A stretch of DNA of 14,691 nucleotides, taken from positions 1 through 14,691 of the forward strand of contig DYHU01000064.1 of assembly GCA_020724025.1 (NCBI GenBank). The letters are read 5' to 3'. Source of the DNA: Syntrophorhabdus sp. Its GTDB lineage: Bacteria; Desulfobacterota; BSN033; UBA1163. Below, piece after piece: positions 6,300 through 14,691 of the stretch. The notes under the pieces are model-generated. The model saw only the letters and a list, made by a program, of their open reading frames with translations. It was not told the origin of the DNA and ran no database searches. A program made the translations under genes and the position numbers. Position 1 is the stretch's first letter. Each line of letters begins with the position of its first letter.

Positions 6300-7846
6300 G
6301 AAGAGTCGCCATCCTCATCATCATCCTTTTACTCATCCCTTCGGTGTCGCAGGCCGTCTCATCAGAGATGATCCAGTCTCTGACCTCAAAGTTAGAGAGC
6401 TGGAATATTGAAGAGGCATGGTCAGAGATCAAAGAACACCTCATCAAGGAACCGAAGAATCCACAACTCTTGGAGTTAGGCTCCCATATTGCCTTCCACA
6501 GGGGGGAGTACCAAGAGGCACAGGGGTTGATCAGGGCCGCCATTGAAGTGGGGGAGGAGGAGAGGAGAAAAGGTTTTGCCCTCTTCGTTGAACAGACGGT
6601 TGGAGTGATCACTCCTTTCAAGAAGTATGAGAGCCCCCATTTCATCATCCTTCTGGATGAGAAGCAGGACGGCTTCCTGGCCGATTATTTCAAAGAGGCC
6701 TTGGAAAATACTTATCAGGTCATGGTCAAACATTATGGTTTCCAGGCAAAGGAGAAGATCAGGGTTGAGGTCTTTCCCAATGCCAGGGCTTTTTATTATG
6801 CGTCATCCCTTAGGGCAAGAGATATAGAGATCGGAGCGGTTGGTCTGGCCAAATTTAATAAACTGATGTTACTCTCACCAGGGGCCTTGGTTTACGGCTT
6901 TCGTTGGCTCGATGCCATCAGCCATGAATATTTTCACTATCTCATTGTGAAGATGACAGCCAATAAGGCTCCCATATGGTTTCATGAGGGGCTTGCAAAA
7001 TATGAGGAGACCCGGTGGCGGGAAGGCCCTTCTTACCTTTCACCTCTCTATCAGACCCTTCTTTCCAGGGCCCTGGCGGAGCGAAAGCTCATCCCCTTCG
7101 ATAAAATGGAGCCTTCCATTGTCAGACTTGAGACGCCGGAGGAGGTCCAGCTTGCCTATGCCCAGGCCGCCTCTGCCATCGAATTCATCATCTCCAAAGC
7201 CGGCCATGAGGGACTTAAAAAGATAATGGATCGGATGGCGACCCAGAGCAAAAGAGGGGCGAGCGAACCCATCCGAGAGGTCCTCGGATTGACCTTTGAT
7301 GAATTTGAGAGAAACTGGAGGGAGTCTTTGGCCTCAAAGGGATTCAAAGAGATGGCCGGAATCAATGTGCGACGCTATAAGATCAAGGAAGGAAAGGCTG
7401 ATGAAGAAAGGTTGGATATGGAAGAGATCAAATCGCTTGTGGCGAGGAATAGGGCTCACCTTGGAGATCTGCTCAAAGAGAGGGGAAGGATGGCGGCCTC
7501 GGCCTTAGAATACCGCAGGGCCCTCTCCGAGGCTCCTGACTCCCATTCGATCCTGAACAAACTCTCTTCTATCCTCACCCATATGGGCAAGGATGAGGAG
7601 GCCCTTCCATTACTCAATCGGGCCAAGGACATCTTTCCTGATCATCCCACGACCTATACGAATCTTGGGAAGATTTATCTGAAGCTGAAGGACTTTAGGC
7701 GGGCGAAAGAGACCTTCCTGGAATCGATCCAGATCAATCCCTTCAATCCAGAGGTTCACCAGGGACTGGCGCAGGCCTATGAGAGGTTAGGGGAAGGAGC
7801 TCGCGCGCTCCGAGAGAAAGAGATTTTCAATCAACTGAAGAGATGA
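6296..7846 (+). CDS. Secreted gluzincin-type (peptidase MA) protease with TPR repeats
   Basis: A 516-aa protein. Residues 1-20 form a signal peptide ending in SVSQA. The peptidase domain carries HEYFH (His210, Glu211, His214) and, 16 residues further, WFHEGLAKYEE, whose Glu231 is the likely third zinc ligand. This HExxH plus EGxAxY arrangement is the peptidase-MA-like pattern. Residues about 381-512 hold three to four TPR units (for example TYTNLGKIYLKLKDFRRAKETFLESIQINP), which normally bind partner proteins. It should be a periplasmic metallopeptidase. The start overlaps the stop of the DUF4175 gene by ATGA, with AGAGGA 8 bases upstream. TPR proteins are regular members of bat-type operons (BatC, BatE), but a fused peptidase domain is less expected. 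The active-site residues look intact; the substrate is unknown. Confidence 0.85.
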   Translation: MRRVAILIIILLLIPSVSQAVSSEMIQSLTSKLESWNIEEAWSEIKEHLIKEPKNPQLLELGSHIAFHRGEYQEAQGLIRAAIEVGEEERRKGFALFVEQTVGVITPFKKYESPHFIILLDEKQDGFLADYFKEALENTYQVMVKHYGFQAKEKIRVEVFPNARAFYYASSLRARDIEIGAVGLAKFNKLMLLSPGALVYGFRWLDAISHEYFHYLIVKMTANKAPIWFHEGLAKYEETRWREGPSYLSPLYQTLLSRALAERKLIPFDKMEPSIVRLETPEEVQLAYAQAASAIEFIISKAGHEGLKKIMDRMATQSKRGASEPIREVLGLTFDEFERNWRESLASKGFKEMAGINVRRYKIKEGKADEERLDMEEIKSLVARNRAHLGDLLKERGRMAASALEYRRALSEAPDSHSILNKLSSILTHMGKDEEALPLLNRAKDIFPDHPTTYTNLGKIYLKLKDFRRAKETFLESIQINPFNPEVHQGLAQAYERLGEGARALREKEIFNQLKR

Positions 7847-8868
7847 GGAGAGAGATGGAAGCAGCTAAAGAATATCAGATACCTGATGAGGAGTTGGCCC
7901 GGGTTGAGGAGATGGGCAGGAAGAAGAACGACATCCTCAGGGAGATCAAGAAGGTGATCGTGGGCCAGGAAAGAGTGATCGAGGAGATATTGATCGCCCT
8001 CTTCTGTCGCGGCCATTGTCTCTTAGTGGGCGTTCCAGGGCTTGCCAAGACATTGCTCATCTCCACATTGGCCGGGATCATGGAGCTTCAATTCAACCGG
8101 ATTCAGTTCACCTCGGACCTGATGCCCTCGGATATCACTGGAACGGACATCCTGGAAGAGGAGATGGGGAGCAAACGTCGCTCTTTTCGATTTCTGAAGG
8201 GGCCCATCTTCTCAAACATCCTCCTGGCTGATGAGATCAACCGGACCCCTCCCAAGACTCAGGCCGCACTTCTTCAGGCTATGCAGGAGTATAAGGTGAC
8301 AGCAGGGGGGGTGACCTATCCTCTCGACCTTCCCTTCTTTGTCCTGGCCACTCAGAACCCAATCGAACAAGAAGGGACTTATCCCTTACCCGAGGCACAA
8401 CTGGATCGTTTCATGTTCAACATCGGCATCGACTATCCACCCTTCGATCAGGAGAGGGAGATCGTGGCGACCACCACCTCTTCCTATCAGCCCATCCTGG
8501 AGAAAGTGATCAACGGAGAGAAGATCGTGCAGATCCAGGACCTGGTGAGAAGGGTTCCGGTCTCCTCCTATGTCATCGAGTATGCAGTCAGGCTGGTCCG
8601 CTCCTCCCGGCCCAAAGGCCCTGAGACCCTTTCCTTCATCAAGGATTGGGTGGAATGGGGAGCAGGGCCCCGAGCCTCCCAGCACCTGATCCTGGCGGCC
8701 AAATCAAGGGCCATCATGAATGGTAGATATGTGGCATCCGTGGAGGATGTCAAGGCCGTGATCACTTCCATCCTGAGACACAGAATCATCATCAACTTTA
8801 AGGCCCAGGCAGAGGGGATTACATCGCTCGATATCATTGCCCGTCTCCTCGAGGAGGTGAAGCCTTGA
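7843..8868 (+). CDS. moxR: MoxR family AAA+ ATPase
   Basis: A 341-aa cytoplasmic ATPase of the MoxR group. Walker A is GVPGLAKT (residues 63-70), Walker B is NILLADEINR (125-134, Asp130-Glu131), and sensor 1 is in FFVLATQNP (Asn172). The adjoining EGTYPLPEAQLDRFMF and the TPPKTQAALLQAMQEY segment are hallmarks of MoxR. A C-terminal lid domain follows. MoxR proteins act as chaperone-like ATPases with VWA-domain partners, and here such partners are encoded by the following genes. ATG 7843 overlaps the previous stop; ATG 7855 with AGGAG 4 bases upstream is an alternative start. The gene symbol names the family, not proven function in methanol oxidation. Confidence 0.96.
   Translation: MRREMEAAKEYQIPDEELARVEEMGRKKNDILREIKKVIVGQERVIEEILIALFCRGHCLLVGVPGLAKTLLISTLAGIMELQFNRIQFTSDLMPSDITGTDILEEEMGSKRRSFRFLKGPIFSNILLADEINRTPPKTQAALLQAMQEYKVTAGGVTYPLDLPFFVLATQNPIEQEGTYPLPEAQLDRFMFNIGIDYPPFDQEREIVATTTSSYQPILEKVINGEKIVQIQDLVRRVPVSSYVIEYAVRLVRSSRPKGPETLSFIKDWVEWGAGPRASQHLILAAKSRAIMNGRYVASVEDVKAVITSILRHRIIINFKAQAEGITSLDIIARLLEEVKP
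8852..8858 (+). promoter_or_regulatory. Strong ribosome binding site for the TTG-started DUF58 gene
   Basis: AGGAGGT, a near-perfect anti-16S match, lies 6 bases before TTG 8865 within the end of the moxR gene. It supports the unusual TTG start and the TTGA overlap. Confidence 0.65.
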
Positions 8869-9755
8869 ACCATTTCGATCCCAAGGTCTTAGCCAAACTG
8901 AAGAACCTCTACCTGAGGGCCCGTTTTGTTGTCGATGGTGTGATGATAGGGATTCATCCCTCTCAGGCCAAAGGGCTGAGCGCTGAGTTTGAGGAGCGCC
9001 GGGAGTATTCCAAGGGAGATGATCTCCGGCGTATGGATTGGAAGGCTTACGGGAAGTTCGACCGCTACTATATCAAGGAGTATCGTGAGGCGACGAATCT
9101 AAAAGCCTACATCCTCCTCGACGCCAGTTCTTCCATGAGTTATGCCTCTGATGGATGGAGTAAGTTCGATTATGGCGCTACGCTGACTGCCTCTCTATCC
9201 TATCTGATGTTGAAGCAGCAGGATGCGGTCGGTCTCATCCTCTTTTCCGAGAAGATCGAAAAGATGATCCCTCCCAAGGCGGCCCACGGATATCTCTTCG
9301 CCATTTTAAAGGAGTTAGAGGATCGAATTCCAAAAGGGGAGACAAGAGTCGGCTCCGTGCTACAGAATCTGGCCGGCTCATTGAAGAGACGGGGACTCGT
9401 CATCCTCATCTCCGATCTTTTGGATGAGCCTGAGGAGGTGTTGAAAGGACTAAAGCAGCTTCATGCAAGGGGAAGCGATATCATGGTCTTTCATCTGCTG
9501 GACAGGGATGAGATGGAGTTTCCGTTTGAGAAACCGAGTCTCTTTCAAGATATGGAAGAGGACATCAAATTACTCACAGACCCTCGTTCGATTCGGCCGG
9601 CCTATTTGAAGACCCTCCACTCCCTCATTGAGACGTACCGGACCTCCTGTGCCACCTATCTCATCGACTATCTCCTTTTCAATACCTCCATCGGTCTCGA
9701 TCGAGCCCTGATCCATTACCTCACCTGGAGGGAGAAATTCAGGCCCCATTTATGA
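8865..9755 (+). CDS. DUF58 domain protein with VWA-like MIDAS
   Basis: A 296-aa protein without clear membrane segments. The DUF58 signature is REYSKGDDLRRMDWKAYGKF (from residue 46). A VWA-type fold follows, with the metal-binding DxSxS motif in LLDASSSMSY (Asp86, Ser88, Ser90) and a later LVILISDLLDEPEE strand. DUF58 proteins are the usual partners encoded directly after MoxR, and are thought to be adaptors or substrates of the ATPase. The start is TTG, overlapping the moxR stop (TTGA) and preceded by a strong ribosome binding site, which suggests tightly coupled translation. It ends in an ATGA overlap with the BatA-like gene. Confidence 0.94.
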   Translation: MNHFDPKVLAKLKNLYLRARFVVDGVMIGIHPSQAKGLSAEFEERREYSKGDDLRRMDWKAYGKFDRYYIKEYREATNLKAYILLDASSSMSYASDGWSKFDYGATLTASLSYLMLKQQDAVGLILFSEKIEKMIPPKAAHGYLFAILKELEDRIPKGETRVGSVLQNLAGSLKRRGLVILISDLLDEPEEVLKGLKQLHARGSDIMVFHLLDRDEMEFPFEKPSLFQDMEEDIKLLTDPRSIRPAYLKTLHSLIETYRTSCATYLIDYLLFNTSIGLDRALIHYLTWREKFRPHL

Positions 9756-11701
9756 ATCTCACATTTATCAACCCTCTTTTCCTATTGGGTCTGGCCGCTG
9801 TGGTTCTCCCCATCCTCATCCATCGGCTCACCCGGAGAAAGGCCTTCACAAAAAGATTTTCTGCCGTCCGACTCCTCATTCAATCCCAGCAGATCATGTC
9901 AAGGCCTCAGCGCTTAAAGCATCTTCTCCTGTTAGTCTTGAGGGTCCTGATGGTGATGGGTCTGGTCTTCTTGATGGCCCGTCCTGTCCTGGTTCGAAAA
10001 GGTCTTCTGACCATGGGGAATGAGGCGGCTAAGGCGGTGATCCTCGATAACTCATTAAGCATGGGATATAGGGAAGATCATGGGACGCGTTATGACCTTG
10101 CCAAAAAGGCAGTTAAAGAAATGATCGAAAGGATTCAAGGTCCGATCGCCATCATTCCCACTTCTTCCTTTAAAAATGATGTGCGCTGGATGGCCAGGGA
10201 GGAGGCGCTGAAAGCGCTGGACAGAATCCCTCTCTCCTTCGGCAAGGGCGATCCCGCATCAGCGCTTGACCTGGGATACCGTCTATTGAGAGAGGTGAAG
10301 AAACCCGGAGAGATCCTCGTCATCAGTGATATGGCAAGGGGAGATTGGGAAGGATTTGATCTGAGCAGGATCAAGACCCTCTCTTCCGAAATCAACATGA
10401 ACTGGGTCAGGATTGGAGGTGCAAACCGGGATCCTAATCTTACTGTCAGGGGAGTGAAGTTCATCGAGGGAGATCCTGTCGTGGGAGTCCCTGCTCGCCT
10501 GGAGGTTACTGTATCGAATCTCTCTGATCAATCTGCAAGCCTCTTTGTTCATCTCTACCTCTCCGGCATGAAGAAGGATCAGAAGTCTATGGAGGTCAAG
10601 GCCAGGGAGGAAGGAAAAACCCATTTCGAACTCTTCTTCGATCGTCCGGGATGGGTCGAAGGTGAGATGAGAATCTCAAATGATCGCCTTCCATTGGATG
10701 ATACCTTCTACTTTGCTCTCCGTGTTAGAGAGAAGGTGAAGGTTCTATTAGTCGATGGAGATCAGAGGATATCCCTCCGAGCGAGTGAGAGCTATTACAT
10801 GGTGAATGCCCTTCATCCAGGAGGGTCTGAGAGTTCGCCTTTCCAGGCTAAAGTGATCACCGAGGGGGAGTTCGTTCACTTCGATACAAAACCTTACGAA
10901 GCCCTTCTCCTTTTGAATGTGGCTCGGCCCCAATCTTCCAAACTCTATTCCATCTTAGAATCGGGCAGGCCTGTCTTCCTATTTCTTGGGGATCGAGTCA
11001 TTCCTGAAGACTATAATAGCCTCCCCCTCTTCCCATGGAGAATCAGGGAGGTGAAGGAGACAGATGCCTTAGGGATCACTGAAATCGATCCGAGTCGTCC
11101 CATCCTGAAGTCTCTTATAACAGGAGGGGAGAGCCTGAAGGCTGCCTCCATCCGACGTTATTTTAGAATAGAGGGAAGCAGAAAGGATCTTCTCTCTCTC
11201 AAGAACAGGGACCCCCTTCTTGTGGAAGCTGAATTGGGCAAAGGGAAGCTTTTTCTGTTCGCCTCCAGCGCTGATTTAGATTGGAATGATCTTCCCATCA
11301 AGGCGGCCTTTCTTCCCCTGATCCAAGGATTGCTTAAGGAAGCAGTGGGATTGACCGGAGAGGCCTTTGTGAAAGATATCAGAATGGGAGAACCCTTTGG
11401 AGAAAGGGTTCTCCCCACCCAGGTCACAGGCGCTGAGGGAGGAACGGGCATCTATAAACTTTCTCTTCCTTCAGGCGAAGTGAGACAGGGGATTAATTCC
11501 CCTCTCGAGGAATCCGATCTCAGCAAGATAAGCCAGGAAGAGATGAGGAAAAAATTTGGGAAGGTCGATGTGAAGGTGGTGGAATACAGGGAGGGCCTTT
11601 TCAGTGAGGCTCAGGCCGGACGAAAAGAGCTCTGGCCTCTTCTCCTTGCTTTTCTCCTTCTCGTCTTGGCTTTTGAAATGGGGGTGGCGAACAGGATATG
11701 A
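9752..11701 (+). CDS. BatA-like membrane protein with VWA domain
   Basis: A 649-aa protein. The N-terminus MNLTFINPLFLLGLAAVVLP, followed by ILIHRLTRRKAFTKRFSAVRLL, is the BatA/aerotolerance-regulator N-terminal domain. A second membrane segment lies at about 57-79. A VWA domain follows with an intact DxSxS motif in AVILDNSLSMGY (Asp99, Ser101, Ser103). The middle contains a beta-rich region (about 225-330) and a domain with LLVDGDQRISLRASESYYMV that recalls glutamine-amidotransferase-like folds. A final membrane segment, LWPLLLAFLLLVLAFEMG, closes the protein. The bulk should face the periplasm. In bat operons such VWA proteins form membrane complexes linked to MoxR; here this is inferred. 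It has ATGA overlaps on both sides. Its layout resembles that of the last gene of the operon. Confidence 0.85.
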   Translation: MNLTFINPLFLLGLAAVVLPILIHRLTRRKAFTKRFSAVRLLIQSQQIMSRPQRLKHLLLLVLRVLMVMGLVFLMARPVLVRKGLLTMGNEAAKAVILDNSLSMGYREDHGTRYDLAKKAVKEMIERIQGPIAIIPTSSFKNDVRWMAREEALKALDRIPLSFGKGDPASALDLGYRLLREVKKPGEILVISDMARGDWEGFDLSRIKTLSSEINMNWVRIGGANRDPNLTVRGVKFIEGDPVVGVPARLEVTVSNLSDQSASLFVHLYLSGMKKDQKSMEVKAREEGKTHFELFFDRPGWVEGEMRISNDRLPLDDTFYFALRVREKVKVLLVDGDQRISLRASESYYMVNALHPGGSESSPFQAKVITEGEFVHFDTKPYEALLLLNVARPQSSKLYSILESGRPVFLFLGDRVIPEDYNSLPLFPWRIREVKETDALGITEIDPSRPILKSLITGGESLKAASIRRYFRIEGSRKDLLSLKNRDPLLVEAELGKGKLFLFASSADLDWNDLPIKAAFLPLIQGLLKEAVGLTGEAFVKDIRMGEPFGERVLPTQVTGAEGGTGIYKLSLPSGEVRQGINSPLEESDLSKISQEEMRKKFGKVDVKVVEYREGLFSEAQAGRKELWPLLLAFLLLVLAFEMGVANRI

Positions 11702-12460
11702 TTTCAAGGAGAGATTTCTTTTCCATCGGATTGGGCCTGACCGCGGGGTTGATCTTTTCCGGCAATCCATTCTCCTGGAGCGCTTCCTTCCCCCAATTCT
11801 TCTTTGCCCAGCTCAAATATCGGGGTGGCGAGTGGGATCCGAATCCCCAATTCATGGAAGCGATCATTAAGGAGCTGGAGCTTAGAACAAGCATTGACGC
11901 AATGAACGAGAGACGGATTATCACGCTTTCGGATCCTGATCTCTTCTACCACCCCTTCCTTTACATGGCAGGGAAGTATGAGTTCGAGCCCTTCACGCCT
12001 CAGGAGAGGGAGATCTTGCGGAGGTTCCTGACCTATGGCGGGTTTCTCTTTGCTGAAGATACGATGGGGGCAAAAGGGTTTGGATTTGATCGTGCCTTCC
12101 GGGCAGAGGTGAGGCGCATCTTGCCCCACTACGAATTGAAAAGGCTTTCCTTGGATCACTCTGTCTATCGGAGTTTTTATTTAATCGAGACCCTTGGAGG
12201 CCGGCAGAAGGTAAACCCCTATTTAGAGGGCATCACCATCGATCAATGGACACCGGTGATCTACTCCCAGAATGATCTAACAGGAGCATGGGCGAGGGAT
12301 AGATTCGGGAAGTGGGTCCATGAGTGCGTGCCAGGGGGGGGAGCATCAGCGATCCTCTGCCTTCAGGGCTGGAATCAATATCATCGTCTATTCCCTCACC
12401 TCCGACTATAAGAAGGATGTGATTCATCATCCCTTTATTAGGAAACGTCAGAGCTTATGA
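11698..12460 (+). pseudogene. DUF4159 protein, Tat-exported, frameshifted at a G8 run
   Basis: As given, the frame ends at 12411 (237 aa). The N-terminus MISRRDFFSIGLGLTAGLIF is a twin-arginine signal. The mature part (FFAQLKYRGGEWDPNP, YGGFLFAEDTMGAKG, RFGKWVHECVPGG) is typical of DUF4159, a family regularly found with MoxR, DUF58 and VWA genes. After VPGG the reading frame turns into an unrelated tail. If the run of eight G at 12334-12341 had seven, the frame would continue EHQRSSAFRAGINIIVYSLT and end HHPFIRKRQSL at TGA 12458-12460. That is the conserved C-terminus of the family, 253 aa in total. The corrected stop also overlaps the next start at 12457 by ATGA, like the other junctions. 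The break is therefore real in this sequence, but may be an assembly error or a variable homopolymer. Without it, this is an ordinary exported partner protein. Confidence 0.88.
12334..12341 (+). repeat. G8 homopolymer causing the DUF4159 frameshift
   Basis: Eight consecutive G within the coding region. Seven would keep the family reading frame. Runs of this kind are prone to slipped-strand change in cells and to length errors in sequencing. Confidence 0.85.
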
Positions 12461-14646
12461 GCTGGAACAAAATCGTGATTGAACCGATCATCCCCTTATG
12501 GCTGATCCTTCTCCTCTTCTCATTGGGAGGGTTGGCAGTCCTCCTTCAATATGGGTTGATCCAGAGGAGGCTTGCTCGGTATAAGGCCCTTACGATCGCC
12601 CTCCTTCGCCTCGGCGCCATCTCTCTGCTCCTCTCCTTTCTCCTCAATCCATCCTCAGTGGAGAGGAAGGAATATCACCTGCCACACTCCTTGGCCATCC
12701 TTTTTGATACCTCTCCGTCCATGGGTTTGCCTGGGCAGGGAGGAAAGGGAAGCAGGCTGGATGAAGCCAGAGGGCTCTTACTGAATGGATCGAACCCCCT
12801 TTTGAATTCCATAACAGAGAGGTTTGATGTGAGCCTCTATGCTCTGGGTGAATCCTTGAGACCATTGAAGGAAGAGGAATTGTCCCAGGTGAAAGTCGGA
12901 GAAAAGAGGGCGGATTTGACCCAGGCCATGAAGGGAGCCCGTGGAAAGCACTCCTCTGTCATCCTTCTCAGTGACGGCAACCTGAAGTGGGATGGCCACG
13001 AGACAGGGAACCCTTCCCTTCTCATTCTTCCCCTGGGAGATAGGAAGGGATATCGAGATATATTGATCAAGTCGGTGAAAGCCCCTGCCTTAGCCTTTCG
13101 AGGAAGAGAAGTGAGGATCGATGTGACCCTAAGGAGTTACGGCTTTAAAGGAGTGACGCTTCCTCTGGTTCTCAAAGAGGGCGGCAAGCTCCTCACGGCC
13201 ATGGATATCCGTTTCAATGAAAACCCTGATGAGATCACCATCCCTTTATCCTTCACTCCGGAGAGGGTGGGTCAGCATAACCTCTCTATATCGATTCCCT
13301 CCCAATCGGGAGAGAGTGTGGTTTCCAATAATCATCACGATCTCTCCATCAAAGTGGCCAAAGATAAGATCAGAATATTGATGGTCTCAGGAAGTCCAAG
13401 CCCAAATTACCGCTTCATGAGAACGGCATTGAAGAACGATCCTTCGATAGACCTCCTCTCCTTCGTCATCCTGAGGACACCCTCGGACATTCTCAATGTT
13501 CCGATTCAGGAGCAGAGTTTGATACCCTTTCCGGTGGAGACCCTCTTCTCCAGGGAGCTTCATCACTTCGACCTTCTCATCTTTGACAATCTCCCTTCCC
13601 ATCTCTACATCAGCCCGAAATACTATGAGAGGATAAGGGAGTTCATCAAAGAAGGAGGGGGCCTTGCCATGATCGGAGGACCTCATCTGATGGATGGAGG
13701 CAGGTATATCGGGACTCCCTTAGGAGAGATGCTACCTGTCAAGATGACCGGAAAGGAGGAATACCGCCGGAATGATCCTCCGGGTGTGAGATTGAGCCGT
13801 GAAGGGATGATTCATCCCATCACCCAGTTGTCACCGGATGAGAATGAAAATCAAAACCTATGGCGAGAGATGCCGGCCTTAGATGGGATCAATCTGTTGG
13901 AGCCCAAGACCTTCAAACACGTCCTTTTGGAAAGCGCTGATGGAGGCTCCCGGCCCATTCTCCTCGCAGACAGTTATGGTAAAGGCTGTATCCTCATCTT
14001 AGCAACCGATTCATCATGGAAATGGTATATGGGAATGGTCTCCAGAGGCCAAGGGAACTGGGCTTATTTAAGGTTCATCGAGCGGATGGTACGATGGGTT
14101 ACCAGAGACCCGAGTTTGAGCCCGGTTCAGATCACCCTTCCCGAGACTTCCGTAGAGGCTGGCCAGGAATCAGAGTTCAGAATAAAGGTGAAGGATGGAA
14201 GCGCTACTTCTCATCTTAAGGGAAAGGTTTTATTATACATTTTTGATTCGGATGGCGTTAAAATAGAATCGCGTCTCAAAGCAAGCGACCGGTCAGGCGA
14301 ATACCTTGGCTCTTTTACTCCTAAAATGGGAGGGATATACAGGATCAAGGTGGAATTCCCGGCTGGAGTTCAAGAGGAGTTTATGGTCGTGGGGAGGCAT
14401 ACGGAGGATATGGATGTTGCCCCCAATCCTGAGAAGCTGAAAATGATCTCGACATCAGCCGGAGGGAAGGTTCTCACCAGAGACGGAGACCTTCTCAGGG
14501 AGATAAACTCCTATGGGGATAGAGGCCAGAGAAGTTTCATAGAGGAAAGACGGTTTCCTTTATGGAGCATGCCATACACGTTTGTGATGATCCTTACCCT
14601 ATTCGGTGCGGAATGGTATCTCAGGAGAAGATGGGGGCTGATATAA
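12457..14646 (+). CDS. Membrane VWA protein with glutamine-amidotransferase-like domain
   Basis: Last gene of the operon, 729 aa. Membrane segments lie at about 13-31 and 44-63. A VWA-like region follows with DxSxS in LAILFDTSPSMG (Asp84, Ser86, Ser88), then VILLSDGNLKWDG. About 200-305 is a beta-sandwich stretch. About 308-510 contains IRILMVSGSPSPNYRFMRTA, HHFDLLIFDNLPSHLY and FIKEGGGLAMIGGPH, the pattern of class-I glutamine-amidotransferase-like domains in membrane proteins. No nucleophile Cys is seen in LAMIGGPH, so it is probably a non-catalytic fold. A further beta domain and a last membrane helix near 705-722 complete it. Most of the protein should be periplasmic. ATG 12457 would overlap the stop of the corrected DUF4159 frame, so its translation probably depends on that gene. 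Function is unknown beyond partnership with the MoxR system. Confidence 0.83.
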   Translation: MSWNKIVIEPIIPLWLILLLFSLGGLAVLLQYGLIQRRLARYKALTIALLRLGAISLLLSFLLNPSSVERKEYHLPHSLAILFDTSPSMGLPGQGGKGSRLDEARGLLLNGSNPLLNSITERFDVSLYALGESLRPLKEEELSQVKVGEKRADLTQAMKGARGKHSSVILLSDGNLKWDGHETGNPSLLILPLGDRKGYRDILIKSVKAPALAFRGREVRIDVTLRSYGFKGVTLPLVLKEGGKLLTAMDIRFNENPDEITIPLSFTPERVGQHNLSISIPSQSGESVVSNNHHDLSIKVAKDKIRILMVSGSPSPNYRFMRTALKNDPSIDLLSFVILRTPSDILNVPIQEQSLIPFPVETLFSRELHHFDLLIFDNLPSHLYISPKYYERIREFIKEGGGLAMIGGPHLMDGGRYIGTPLGEMLPVKMTGKEEYRRNDPPGVRLSREGMIHPITQLSPDENENQNLWREMPALDGINLLEPKTFKHVLLESADGGSRPILLADSYGKGCILILATDSSWKWYMGMVSRGQGNWAYLRFIERMVRWVTRDPSLSPVQITLPETSVEAGQESEFRIKVKDGSATSHLKGKVLLYIFDSDGVKIESRLKASDRSGEYLGSFTPKMGGIYRIKVEFPAGVQEEFMVVGRHTEDMDVAPNPEKLKMISTSAGGKVLTRDGDLLREINSYGDRGQRSFIEERRFPLWSMPYTFVMILTLFGAEWYLRRRWGLI

Positions 14647-14665
14647 CTCATAACCCCACCTAACC

Positions 14666-14683
14666 TCCCCTTATTTAAGGGGA
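14666..14683. repeat. Partial REP-like palindrome after the operon
   Basis: TCCCCTTA (14666-14673) pairs perfectly with TAAGGGGA (14676-14683), 20 bases after the last stop codon. The preceding CCCCACCTAACC (14654-14665) has the C-rich character of the repeat at 2229-2293, so this is probably the left half of a related repeat cut by the window end. It could also mark the end of the operon transcript. Confidence 0.5.
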
Positions 14684-14691
14684 TGAATACT

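Overview
The window is bacterial DNA of roughly balanced base composition, with an AT-rich left end. I cannot name the organism from sequence alone. An integron-type integrase, an archaemetzincin, a THEP1-type NTPase, dispersed palindromic repeats and a large MoxR/VWA operon suggest an environmental Gram-negative bacterium of the Desulfobacterota/Nitrospirota type. This placement is an inference of low confidence.

Left part (1-1680): a tyrosine recombinase of the integron-integrase family with an unusually long N-terminus. It is followed by a degraded C-terminal piece of a second, different integron-type integrase. No cassette array or convincing attC/attI site is visible.

Middle part (1685-3131): two genes on the minus strand, a THEP1-like nucleoside-triphosphatase and, downstream of it, an archaemetzincin zinc protease. 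A cloverleaf-like palindromic repeat separates them. To the right lies a 166-bp miniature inverted-repeat element built of four ATTCC-type hairpins. It has matching ends and a 10-bp target-site duplication (TTATAATTAA), and its right junction may form the promoter of the large operon.

Right part (3141-14646): seven plus-strand genes joined by 4-base ATGA/TTGA start-stop overlaps. They encode a DUF4175 membrane/coiled-coil protein, a secreted gluzincin-type peptidase with TPRs, a MoxR AAA+ ATPase, a DUF58 protein, a BatA-like membrane VWA protein, a Tat-exported DUF4159 protein, and a second membrane VWA protein with a glutamine-amidotransferase-like fold. The combination implies a MoxR-VWA chaperone-like machine that works on envelope proteins or their cofactors. 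Its substrate cannot be read from the sequence.

The clearest anomaly is in the DUF4159 gene. A run of eight G (12334-12341) shifts the frame and removes the conserved C-terminus. With seven G the frame runs to 12460 and restores the same ATGA overlap seen at the other junctions. This is either an assembly error or a variable homopolymer.
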